From: Schleiferiaceae bacterium
Lineage (GTDB): Bacteria > Bacteroidota > Bacteroidia > Flavobacteriales > Schleiferiaceae
Length of the DNA: 5,515 nucleotides
Direction: 5' to 3'
Assembly (NCBI GenBank): GCA_025210575.1
Contig: JAOARK010000025.1
Span: forward strand, 1-5,515
The translations under genes and the position numbers were made by a program. The notes beneath the pieces are model-generated. The model was not told where the DNA came from. It did no database searches and saw only the letters and a list, made by a program, of their open reading frames with translations. Shown here one piece after another: positions 1 through 5,515 of the stretch (the first letter of the stretch is position 1; every line of letters starts with the position of its first letter).

Positions 1-1488
1 TGATAAGTCTGATTTGCCCATAACCAGATTGAACTTATCCAGTTTTGCTTCATCTCCTTTCATGATCAGATGAGCGTCTAAATCATTTAATGGTGCGGGA
101 AGATCTGAAGATGTAAAGGATAGGTCGTCTATTTGTATTTCACTGTAATACGCTTGATTTAATTCTTCTAGGGCTTGTTCAGGATCATCAAGATTTATGA
201 TATCGTGAAATTTTAAGTGCATCGCGACTTTGCCTTGTGGATTTTCTATGCTTGTCAGATTTAAAAAGTTCGCTAGAAAGTCGAGGTCAAAATCAGCATC
301 TAACTGCATATCTATTTCTGGAGCAGTAAAATTCTGAACGAAAATAGATCCGATGAAGTTGCCTTCTTCTAGTTTGGCGGTCATGTTAGTCAACGAAAAC
401 TCCATCGTCTCAACCTTGCGTTCTTTACCATTGGTAAAATGACCTTCAAAACCCATGTTCTCAATTTTCTTTTGGCGCTCAACATTTTCAAGATAAGCCT
501 CGCTAGCACCAAATACAGCTTCTATGTAAGGCATTTGTCCATGTAAAGACTGACCTTTTATTTCGGCATTGAAAAATATTTTGCCTGCATTTTGGTACCG
601 TTCTAATACGGGAACCACATCATGAGGAGCAAAAGCGATAAGCATGTTAAAGTTTGGTTTAGTGCCTTTCACTTCTAGATTGAGGTTCATGTCGTCCTTT
701 GTGTCAACAGTTCCGCTAAGATCAAAATCTCCATGTTCCATGGTTAGACCTGAGGGTTCAAAGGTGAGTAGACCCGTTTGTTCGTTAAAGACTAAGTCGG
801 TGTGAAATTCAAAGTGCTTGTGCTTGATGTAGGTGGTATCTCCATCATCAATAATGTTCATTTCAAACTCTGTATCTATATGTGCTGCTATTTGTTCCCC
901 TTTGGTGTTAAACCCTCCTTTTGCCCAATAAATAAAAGTCTCTATATCTAAATTACTCGTTTCATCAAGTTGATGGATATCTAGGTTTTTCAATTTAATT
1001 TTCTTCAAGTGGATGTCCATAGCATCGCCTTCTTCTTCTTCTTCTTCAGAAGATTCATTTAAGGCCATAGCATTTTGGATATTTGTACTTCCATCTGGGT
1101 GAATGACCAGATTGAAAAACCCTTCTTCAATCAGCAAGGATTGCATGTCGAAGTTTCCTCTGAGTAAATCTTGAATCTTGAAACCAACATAAATGTCTTC
1201 TACTTCAAGTATAATGGCAGAATTTTCGGCTTTGCTTTCAAAGATCTGAACATGGTCAATTTTAATAGAGACATAAGGGAAGTTTTGAAAAGGTTCAAGA
1301 TGTGTATCTGCTACTTGAATTTTGCCATTCATCGTCAGGTTTAGACTTTCTACTTGACTTTGAACAATGGCATCTTGTTGACTGTAAACATAAATGAGGA
1401 TAGCGCTGAAAAAAAGAATAGGAATAAGTAGTGTGAATGCTACTATTCGTTTCCAAAGCTTTTTAGTCTTACTTGAAGTCTTATTCAT
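1..1488 (-). CDS. AsmA-like family protein, C-terminus cut by window edge
   Basis: The frame is open from the ATG at 1488 to the window edge, giving 496 residues without a stop, so the gene is partial at its C-terminus. A basic N-terminus (residues 1-14, many Lys/Arg) is followed by one hydrophobic segment at about 17-36 (AFTLLIPILFFSAILIYVYS), then a long extracytoplasmic region rich in alternating polar/hydrophobic beta-strand-like sequence. Residues 40-140 follow the AsmA N-terminal pattern: a short strand (VESLNLTMNGKIQV), an FPYVSIKI stretch, EVEDIYVGFKIQDLLRGNFD, and LLIEEGFFNLVIHPDGSTN. Known AsmA/TamB-type proteins are anchored in the inner membrane, span the periplasm and are linked to outer-membrane lipid or protein homeostasis; that role is inferred here from family resemblance only. 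An acidic run (six Glu) lies at 148-153. An intrinsic terminator separates the gene from its upstream neighbour, so it probably has its own promoter in 1489-1560, but I see no convincing one. Confidence is high for the gene and moderate for the family. Confidence 0.82.
   Translation of the reverse strand, partial: MNKTSSKTKKLWKRIVAFTLLIPILFFSAILIYVYSQQDAIVQSQVESLNLTMNGKIQVADTHLEPFQNFPYVSIKIDHVQIFESKAENSAIILEVEDIYVGFKIQDLLRGNFDMQSLLIEEGFFNLVIHPDGSTNIQNAMALNESSEEEEEEGDAMDIHLKKIKLKNLDIHQLDETSNLDIETFIYWAKGGFNTKGEQIAAHIDTEFEMNIIDDGDTTYIKHKHFEFHTDLVFNEQTGLLTFEPSGLTMEHGDFDLSGTVDTKDDMNLNLEVKGTKPNFNMLIAFAPHDVVPVLERYQNAGKIFFNAEIKGQSLHGQMPYIEAVFGASEAYLENVERQKKIENMGFEGHFTNGKERKVETMEFSLTNMTAKLEEGNFIGSIFVQNFTAPEIDMQLDADFDLDFLANFLNLTSIENPQGKVAMHLKFHDIINLDDPEQALEELNQAYYSEIQIDDLSFTSSDLPAPLNDLDAHLIMKGDEAKLDKFNLVMGKSDLS
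1030..1047. repeat. (TTC)6 triplet repeat encoding a Glu run
   Basis: Six perfect TTC triplets on the plus strand read as six GAA glutamate codons (residues 148-153) in the AsmA-like gene. They sit in a low-complexity acidic stretch (NESSEEEEEEGDA) between the N-terminal domain and the next beta-rich segment. Slippage would change the length of this linker by whole residues without breaking the frame. Confidence 0.75.
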
Positions 1489-1563
1489 ACATAAACGAAT
1501 CTACATAAAATGGGTTTTTGTGGCATAATGTTAGGACTAATCTTTTTGACCTAATGCCGAAAC

Positions 1564-1604
1564 AAAAAAAGCACTACACAAATAGCTTGTGCAGTGCTTT
1601 TTTT
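1564..1604 (-). terminator. Intrinsic terminator after the DUF1573/T9SS gene
   Basis: An 11-bp stem (1571-1581 with 1587-1597) encloses a 5-base loop and is flanked by A7 (1564-1570) and T7 (1598-1604), which can extend the pairing. On the minus-strand transcript every stem position pairs, one of them as G-U; on the plus-strand transcript that position is an A-C mismatch. The minus transcript also continues from the A7 complement into U7-G-U3. Both points favour termination of minus-strand transcription, that is, of the gene ending at 1627, just 23 bases upstream of the hairpin. Confidence 0.88.
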
Positions 1605-1626
1605 AGTGACAGTTTAAATCAGAAAA

Positions 1627-2355
1627 TTATGAACCTGTAACCACGAAGCATTGGGCCATGGGTTTTTCTCCTTCCATCTCTATGGTGATAAGGTACATGC
1701 CCGGAGTGTAATCGCTCACATCAAAAACTGTGGTTTCAGAATTTATATTGTCAACCTTAGTCTTGAGTAAAGTCTTGCCCATTTTATCACTGATCGTTAC
1801 GTGCGCTGATAGACCGATGAATTCTTTTAAATCGAGTTGTAAAATATTGTTGGTTGGGTTAGGATAAATGGCAAAACAGTTTGGGTGTAATTTGGCCATT
1901 TCTTCTTGCTCTGCCTGTCTTTTTGCGAGCTCTTCTTGCGTTTCTTCTTCTTTCTTTGTGGGAGGAAGAACCTGACCGGTAATCTTTAAAACCGTTTTAT
2001 TGGGAATGGTGTTCGCAGTTAGGGTTACCATTTTTTGATTGACACCCATTCTTCCTGCAGAATTAAATGAAACTTGAATTTCGCTGCTTTCTCCAGGTAA
2101 AATTGGGTTTCTTGGAAAGTAAGGAACAGTGCATCCACAACTACCTTGAGCATTGTAAATGATCAAAGGAGCATCACCAGTATTGGTGAATTTAAAAACA
2201 TGTTTAACCACTGTTCCAGCTTCAACTTCACCAAAGTCAAAAGTGGTTTCTTCAAAAGTGAATTTGCCAGAAGCATCGTCTTCGGTTTCTTGTGCTTTTG
2301 AAACGTTGATAAATGCCAGTAGAAATAATGTGATAGAGAATAAGGTTGCCTTCAT
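1627..2355 (-). CDS. DUF1573 domain protein with T9SS type A C-terminal sorting domain
   Basis: This is a 242-residue secreted protein. Residues 1-21 form a signal peptide (MKATLFSITLFLLAFINVSKA) with likely cleavage before Q22. Residues 33-129 are a DUF1573 immunoglobulin-like domain: FDFGEVEAGTVVKHVFKFTNTGDAPL, the hallmark GSCGCTVP with Cys73 and Cys75, then LPGESSEIQVSFNSAG. Residues 131-158 are a charged, Glu/Lys/Gln-rich linker, probably helical. Residues 159-242 match the T9SS type A sorting domain: YPNPTNN (164-170), YTPGMYLITIE (216-226) and a final CFVV segment. By family knowledge the protein is exported by Sec, crosses the outer membrane through the type IX machinery and has its C-terminal domain removed as it is attached to the surface or released. 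The function of DUF1573 itself is unknown. The gene lies 83 bases downstream of the lipoprotein gene and ends at a strong terminator, so it is the last gene of its transcription unit. The start has an A-rich leader and no Shine-Dalgarno sequence. Confidence 0.93.
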   Translation of the reverse strand: MKATLFSITLFLLAFINVSKAQETEDDASGKFTFEETTFDFGEVEAGTVVKHVFKFTNTGDAPLIIYNAQGSCGCTVPYFPRNPILPGESSEIQVSFNSAGRMGVNQKMVTLTANTIPNKTVLKITGQVLPPTKKEEETQEELAKRQAEQEEMAKLHPNCFAIYPNPTNNILQLDLKEFIGLSAHVTISDKMGKTLLKTKVDNINSETTVFDVSDYTPGMYLITIEMEGEKPMAQCFVVTGS

Positions 2356-2438
2356 AGTTTTGATTTTGTTTAAAGTTCAACGGAAAGGAAAAAGTTAAAT
2401 TGTTTCCCTTTGATATTGAATATGTCAATTGGCAAAAA

Positions 2439-3101
2439 TTATTCCAGATAACGGAATGTGTTCCAAACTTCTCCGATCATCCCCGCATTTTCAAAATCTT
2501 GATACGATTGTATTTGAGAATTTTCTTGAGCTACAAAAGTGACTAAGATGGCATTCATGTCTTCTTGTTCTTTGGGTAAAGGAACCATTCCCATCATAAA
2601 ATAGTTACCAGCATAGCCCTGATCCTCAACTCCAATAAGTTCTACATGCCCTTGAAACATATGAGCCATTTCACCTTTGAATTTTTTTTGTCCAATGAAA
2701 TCGATCTGCAGTTCGGGAATCTGTTTTTTGAATTCTGCAACCAATTGCTCAAGCAAAGGCGTAGCTAAGTTTTTATTAGCCGCAGTGATTGTAGAGTTGC
2801 CAATAGAGATTTCCTCAGTAATAATGCCGTTCTCCCACCTCTTTAAATTGATGTGGTCTCTTTCATTATCTGGTAATTTTACATCGAGCTCATTTGGAAA
2901 CTCTATAGCAAAACGTGTTGGAGGTAGTTTTTTTTGAGCACAAACATCTTCGTTAACGATGTAGATTTTTTCGAATGTTTTATTCTCAACTACTGGCATA
3001 GGGCCGAAGTCAACTTCATTTTCTTCCCCGCCAACATTTACGTTAAACTCACATGAAGTAATAATGAGTAGTAGAGCAGCAAGTTGTATTAGTTTCTTCA
3101 T
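2439..3101 (-). CDS. Small lipoprotein, possibly PsbP/DcrB-like fold
   Basis: This is a 220-residue protein with a lipoprotein signal: MKK, a hydrophobic core (LIQLAALLLII) and the lipobox ITSC, giving lipidation at Cys17. The next residues are a Gly/Glu/Asn-rich tether (18-35), and the body starts at about 45. RFAIEFPNELDVKLPDN (63-79), ISIGNSTI (98-105), IDFIGQKKFKGEMAHMFQGHVEL (133-155) and a C-terminal ILVTFVAQ ... FENAGMIGEVWNTFRY give the order of strands and final helix expected of small PsbP/Mog1/DcrB-fold lipoproteins. That fold is my inference from sequence pattern, not a recognised family match. One other cysteine (Cys54) is present. The start lies only 12 bases after the stop of the SUKH gene, preceded by AAAAAGGAA directly against the ATG, so the two are very likely co-transcribed and perhaps translationally coupled. 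No enzymatic motif is visible. Confidence is high that it is a lipoprotein and low for the fold. Confidence 0.85.
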   Translation of the reverse strand: MKKLIQLAALLLIITSCEFNVNVGGEENEVDFGPMPVVENKTFEKIYIVNEDVCAQKKLPPTRFAIEFPNELDVKLPDNERDHINLKRWENGIITEEISIGNSTITAANKNLATPLLEQLVAEFKKQIPELQIDFIGQKKFKGEMAHMFQGHVELIGVEDQGYAGNYFMMGMVPLPKEQEDMNAILVTFVAQENSQIQSYQDFENAGMIGEVWNTFRYLE

Positions 3102-3113
3102 TTCCTTTTTAGC

Positions 3114-3566
3114 TTATTCTTCTAGCATTGTTTTGTCTAACCAGTCTATAAAGTTTTTCCAACGATAGTTGGCGTCTTTTTCTATAGCCATGGAATTATG
3201 GTCAAAAATAACCACCGAAAACTCTGGGGCAAGTGATGTGGTATCAAAACACCAAAAATCCCCGTTGTCTTGTTTGAAGGGAATAAGGTGGTCAGGATAT
3301 TCTAATGATTCGTAGTCTTTCAGGACTTCTTCAAGACTCATGTTTAGGGGAAGTTCGGTATTTGCAAAACCAAATCCATCAAAGGCATTATCACCCATTG
3401 GAATTTCAATGCATTGCTCAAGCTGAAATTCTATAAACGACTGTGGAAATTGGCAATGATATTTTTCGATGAGTCTGTTTAACTCGGTTGCTGTTGGTTT
3501 AGGTAAGTTAGATGGAAATGCAGCCTCTCTATTTGGGTATTTGGCTCTTAAATCAGCAAAGGTCAT
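3114..3566 (-). CDS. SMI1/KNR4 (SUKH-1) family protein
   Basis: This 150-residue protein has no signal peptide, so it is probably cytoplasmic. It follows the SUKH-1 pattern. A helix containing ATELNRLIEKYHCQFPQSFIEFQLEQ (26-51) corresponds to the family's 'Leu-Pro-x-x-Tyr-x-x-Phe-Leu' entry. A mid-region helix is NMSLEEVLKDYESLEYPDHLIPFKQDNGDFWCFDT (75-109), with the characteristic Gly/Asp then Phe/Tyr-x-Phe-Asp. VVIFDHNSM (118-126) follows, and a closing YRWKNFIDWLDKTM helix (134-147). In bacteria many SUKH proteins are immunity proteins against polymorphic toxins, and others are solitary housekeeping or regulatory proteins. No toxin gene is seen within this window, so immunity is only a possibility. 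The gene sits 28 bases after the unknown 217-residue gene and 12 bases before the lipoprotein gene. The leader is AT-rich, with an AGGA about 15 bases upstream, which is too far to be a strong ribosome site. Confidence 0.85.
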   Translation of the reverse strand: MTFADLRAKYPNREAAFPSNLPKPTATELNRLIEKYHCQFPQSFIEFQLEQCIEIPMGDNAFDGFGFANTELPLNMSLEEVLKDYESLEYPDHLIPFKQDNGDFWCFDTTSLAPEFSVVIFDHNSMAIEKDANYRWKNFIDWLDKTMLEE

Positions 3567-3594
3567 AGCTATTTAATTAAATCCTAAATATGAG

Positions 3595-4248
3595 CTATTC
3601 ATTTTGTTTTTCTAAATCTTTTGTGATTCTATTTGCCCAATATTGCATGTCTTTAGTCGACATGTGTTCATTATGAACTCTTCTGAAGATAAAGGCTTCT
3701 AATCTGCCATAATTACCTCGTCTGCCATTGGGACCCCAATAACAAAATCGAGTTGGACTTTCGTTAAATTTTTCCAGTTCAGCTTCATAATCAAAGTTTG
3801 ACAGGTAGCTTTTTGCATGATTTAACATCTGAATAAAGATTTTCTTTTTCCAAGGTGGAAGCTGATTATACGCCCGCAAATATTCGGGTTTGGCCCATTC
3901 GTAAAATTTGCTTTGAACTGTTCTAGATTGATAAAAAGGAACAGCAATATTCTCATAGTATTTCCAAAAGAACTTTCTGTTTTGGCCGTACACATAAAAC
4001 GTGTTCATGGTGGCATGACGCTGATTATAGAAAGTGTCTTGGGGTGTACCGCCATTCACGAAGAAATGATGACTTGCCAATATAGAAATGTGACTTTCGG
4101 CCATTTCTTTCCACGAAAGTGGTAAGCTGTCTAGATTGGCTAGTAGCGAAGGAGCTTTGCCAAAACTGGGAATAAAAGTTGAGGTAATAATACAGCCGAA
4201 ACTAAGCAGCATTGCCGAAGCAAATAGAAGTTGTTTTGAAAAACTCAT
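3595..4248 (-). CDS. Unrecognised aromatic-rich exported or membrane-anchored protein
   Basis: I do not recognise this 217-residue protein. It starts with a short Lys-containing segment and a hydrophobic stretch (about 6-26, LLFASAMLLSFGCIITSTFI) that could be a signal peptide or a membrane anchor. SFGC at 16-19 resembles a lipobox but has Phe at -2, so lipidation is doubtful. The rest looks alpha-helical and strikingly aromatic, with about 39 Phe/Tyr/Trp by my count. Examples are NTFYVYGQNRKFFWKYYENIAVPFYQ (82-107), KFYEWAKPEYLRAYNQLPPWKKK (114-136) and CYWGPNGRRGNYGRLEAFIFRR (169-190). HH at 60-61 and scattered His residues are present, but there is no known metal or catalytic motif. The C-terminus (194-217) is charged and helical. 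The gene follows the flavoprotein gene by 51 bases, with a perfect inverted repeat ending three bases before the ATG, and precedes the SUKH gene by 28 bases. The ATG at 4248 is chosen because it gives a good N-terminal export signal. Confidence 0.8.
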   Translation of the reverse strand: MSFSKQLLFASAMLLSFGCIITSTFIPSFGKAPSLLANLDSLPLSWKEMAESHISILASHHFFVNGGTPQDTFYNQRHATMNTFYVYGQNRKFFWKYYENIAVPFYQSRTVQSKFYEWAKPEYLRAYNQLPPWKKKIFIQMLNHAKSYLSNFDYEAELEKFNESPTRFCYWGPNGRRGNYGRLEAFIFRRVHNEHMSTKDMQYWANRITKDLEKQNE

Positions 4249-4251
4249 AGT

Positions 4252-4278
4252 GTTTAAGAAATAGTGTGTTTCTTAAAC
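4252..4278. repeat. Perfect 10-bp inverted repeat before the start of the unknown gene
   Basis: GTTTAAGAAA (4252-4261) and TTTCTTAAAC (4269-4278) are exact reverse complements around a 7-base spacer. The repeat fills most of the 51-base gap between the flavoprotein stop and the next start codon, ending three bases before the ATG at 4248. No T-tract follows on either strand and the stem has only two G-C pairs, so it is not a typical intrinsic terminator. It could be an operator for a dimeric regulator or an RNA hairpin covering the ribosome-binding region; neither is shown. Confidence 0.6.
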
Positions 4279-4299
4279 GGCAATTAGAAAGGTGAATTG

Positions 4300-4902
4300 T
4301 TACAAGTTGTCTTTGTACCGTTCAATCATGTCTTCTCTACTTTCTGGTTTACCCGTTTCCTTTATCTGGTCTTTCAATATTTGTCCCATACTTGGGAAAT
4401 CTTTTGGGTTGATCTGATGCTCTAAAGACCACAATTTAGAACGCATAAATGCTTTGGCGCAATGCATGAAGAGTTGCTCTATTTCAACAACCACTGTAGT
4501 CAATGTTTCAAAAGGCGCATCTTTAAATAGTGATAAATATTTAGGGTCAATTGAAATATGTGCTTTTCCGTTTATGCGCAAAGTCTCGTCAAGCCCTGGT
4601 AAAAAGAAAAGTAAGCCAACATGACCTGTTTCTAATATGTTTTCTAAACTGTCTAATCGATTATTGCCTTTGGCGTCTGGCATTACGATGGTATGGTCGT
4701 TAAAGGTCTTTACAAAACCTGGTTCCCCTCCTCGAGGTGAAGCATCCATTTTTCCATTGCTATCCACGGTAGATAGAACACAGAATGGACTTTGATTTAA
4801 AAAGTTTTTTGAATGTTTCTCCAAACTGTGAATCTCTTTTTTTATCGCTCGAACCATTGGAGGTTTATACAATTCTCTTAGCTCTTTTTTAGACTTGATC
4901 AT
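4300..4902 (-). CDS. PPOX-class FMN-dependent flavoprotein, DR_2398/MSMEG_1061 type
   Basis: This 200-residue protein of the pyridoxamine 5'-phosphate oxidase-like split-barrel superfamily is probably cytoplasmic and dimeric, and binds FMN or a related flavin. The subfamily is recognised from several blocks in order: helix and first strand HSKNFLNQSPFCVLSTVDSNGKMDASPRGGEPGFV (30-64); DAKGNNRLDSLENIL (76-90); HVGLLFFLPGLDETLRINGKA (94-114); and EIEQLFMHCAKAFMRSKLW (140-158), whose HCAKAxxRSxLW signature is characteristic. Length fits the family. Members are general flavin-dependent oxidoreductases of mostly unknown substrate, so no specific reaction is assigned. The protein is not the vitamin B6 enzyme PdxH. 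It starts at 4902, divergent from the FG-GAP gene with 122 bases between the two starts; Met16 would be an alternative start but would lose conserved N-terminal helix. It could be the first gene of the minus-strand series, although the inverted repeat downstream may mark a boundary. Confidence 0.93.
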   Translation of the reverse strand: MIKSKKELRELYKPPMVRAIKKEIHSLEKHSKNFLNQSPFCVLSTVDSNGKMDASPRGGEPGFVKTFNDHTIVMPDAKGNNRLDSLENILETGHVGLLFFLPGLDETLRINGKAHISIDPKYLSLFKDAPFETLTTVVVEIEQLFMHCAKAFMRSKLWSLEHQINPKDFPSMGQILKDQIKETGKPESREDMIERYKDNL

Positions 4903-4948
4903 GATTGATTTTAGAAATATTCAATTAAACAGGATTAAAAGTACTGGT

Positions 4949-4977
4949 TTGACTCTAGTTTTTTGAAGGCGTAGAAT
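4949..4977 (+). promoter_or_regulatory. Candidate sigma70-like promoter for the FG-GAP gene
   Basis: TTGACT (4949-4954) and TAGAAT (4972-4977) are separated by 17 bases; each differs from the general bacterial consensus by one base. The TTTG at 4948-4951 also fits the -33 element of Bacteroidota promoters, but the downstream hexamer fits the phylum's TAnnTTTG -7 element poorly. Transcription starting about 7 bases downstream would leave a leader of roughly 40 bases before the ATG at 5025. For the opposite gene at 4902 I see no equally good promoter in 4903-5024. Confidence 0.4.
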
Positions 4978-5024
4978 ATTCTCTTTAAAATTCGGTTATT
5001 GTTATTCTAGACCAGAAGTTACTC

Positions 5025-5515
5025 ATGAAGATTCTTACCTATTTCACAATGTGTCTTATACCGGCTTTATTTTTTGGGCAAAGCAGTTTAATGCGACTCT
5101 CAAATTACCGTTTGGAAGAGGGAGCTCAATACGGTTGGAGCTGCGCTGGAACGGAAAAATTTGTTGCCATGGGCGGTCCCAATGCCAGTTATGAGCTGCG
5201 TGGTCGCAAGGTAGACGAAGGGGGAAAAGTGATTGTTTACAAGCCTTTTAATGGTAAATGGGTTAATCATCAAGAATTGGTCAATCCAGCAATGGATGAT
5301 TTTGGTTGGTTCGGAAACGCAGTGGCTATGAACCAGCAATATTTAATTGTGGCTGCGAGTGGTTACAGTCAAAAGGAAATAGAAAATCATGAGCATCGAG
5401 AAGGTAAAGTTTATGTGTATGCTTTGAGTGAAAAGCAATATTGGCAGAAGCAATTTGAAATTAGTGCTCCGAACAGGAATAGAGCGGGTTCATTTGGTAA
5501 AACGATTATTCTAAA
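5025..5515 (+). CDS. Secreted FG-GAP repeat (beta-propeller) protein, N-terminal part
   Basis: The frame is open from the ATG at 5025 to the window edge (163 codons), so only the N-terminus is present. Residues 1-18 form a signal peptide (MKILTYFTMCLIPALFFG) with likely cleavage near Q19. Repeated blade-like units follow. The first contains YGWSCAGTEKFVAMGGPNA ... GGKVIVYKPFNGKWVNHQEL (36-85). The second begins at DFGWFGNAVAMNQQYLIVAASGY (92-114) and ends in GKVYVYALSEKQYWQKQFEI (127-146). The third starts with SFGKTIIL (156-163). The GKVxVY motifs are 60 residues apart and the FG motifs about 61 apart, matching FG-GAP type repeats of beta-propellers in surface adhesins. By family knowledge such proteins in Bacteroidota are often T9SS cargo with a C-terminal sorting domain, but that end is outside the window. 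The only plus-strand gene here, it diverges from the flavoprotein gene and is read from the promoter candidate at 4949-4977. Met9 (5049) is a poorer start because it would truncate the signal peptide. Confidence 0.85.
   Translation, partial: MKILTYFTMCLIPALFFGQSSLMRLSNYRLEEGAQYGWSCAGTEKFVAMGGPNASYELRGRKVDEGGKVIVYKPFNGKWVNHQELVNPAMDDFGWFGNAVAMNQQYLIVAASGYSQKEIENHEHREGKVYVYALSEKQYWQKQFEISAPNRNRAGSFGKTIIL

Noticed and set aside
1489..1560. TAGATTCG near the AsmA-like start as a Bacteroidota -7 element
   Set aside because: It lies only about 7 bases from the ATG, would give almost no leader and has no clear -33 partner.
2159..2398. Plus-strand open frame of 79 codons
   Set aside because: It lies mostly opposite the well-supported DUF1573 gene, has no recognisable domain and runs into the intergenic gap; it is an antisense shadow.
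2423..2428. Perfect TTGACA (minus strand) upstream of the DUF1573 gene
   Set aside because: No acceptable -10 or TAnnTTTG element at a usable distance; TAACTTTT downstream is about 28 bases away, too far.
2677..2937. Plus-strand open frame of 86 codons
   Set aside because: It lies wholly opposite the lipoprotein gene and has no domain or start context of its own.
3571..3582. Palindrome ATTTAATTAAAT in the gap before the SUKH gene
   Set aside because: It is purely A/T in an AT-rich gap and short, so it is easily explained by chance.
3913..4125. Plus-strand open frame of 70 codons
   Set aside because: It lies wholly opposite the unknown 217-residue gene, whose reading frame has an export signal and coherent protein composition.
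4192..4203. SFGC (residues 16-19) as a lipobox in the unknown 217-residue protein
   Set aside because: Phe at -2 is outside the usual lipobox residues and the hydrophobic stretch continues past the cysteine, so an anchor or ordinary signal is at least as likely.
4252..4278. The inverted repeat as an intrinsic terminator for the flavoprotein gene
   Set aside because: There is no U-tract after the stem on either strand and the stem is nearly all A-T.
5100..5339. Minus-strand open frame of 79 codons
   Set aside because: It lies opposite the FG-GAP gene, whose repeats clearly mark the plus strand as coding.

Overview
The window looks like ordinary chromosomal DNA from a member of the Bacteroidota, probably an AT-rich flavobacterium-like organism. 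Three things point there. The protein at 1627-2355 ends in a type IX secretion (T9SS) C-terminal sorting domain, which is confined to this phylum. It carries a DUF1573 domain with the GSCGCT motif, common in Bacteroidota. Most genes start after A/T-rich leaders with no well-placed Shine-Dalgarno sequence. The genus cannot be fixed from this window. I see no tRNA, rRNA, CRISPR array, insertion sequence, integrase or phage gene.

Layout: six genes lie on the minus strand and one on the plus strand. Read in the direction of minus-strand transcription (right to left), the order is: a PPOX-class FMN-binding flavoprotein of the DR_2398 type (4300-4902); an unrecognised, aromatic-rich exported or membrane-anchored protein (3595-4248); a SUKH/SMI1-KNR4 protein (3114-3566); a small lipoprotein (2439-3101); and a DUF1573-plus-T9SS-sorting-domain protein (1627-2355). 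A strong intrinsic terminator follows at 1564-1604. Beyond it is a separately transcribed AsmA-like envelope protein (1-1488) whose C-terminus lies outside the window. Gaps between the five upstream genes are 51, 28, 12 and 83 bases, so the SUKH and lipoprotein genes are almost certainly co-transcribed and the rest possibly so. Divergent from the flavoprotein, an FG-GAP beta-propeller secreted protein starts at 5025 and runs off the right edge. It is preceded by a sigma70-like promoter candidate at 4949-4977.

Functionally, most products act at the cell envelope or outside it: AsmA-like inner-membrane/periplasmic protein, T9SS cargo, lipoprotein, secreted beta-propeller and the unknown exported protein. 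The flavoprotein and the SUKH protein are the likely cytoplasmic members. No shared pathway can be read from the set.

I did not find a convincing new biological system. The points most worth a second look are the unknown 217-residue protein, a perfect 10-bp inverted repeat ending three bases before its start codon, and the SUKH-lipoprotein pair with no toxin in view.
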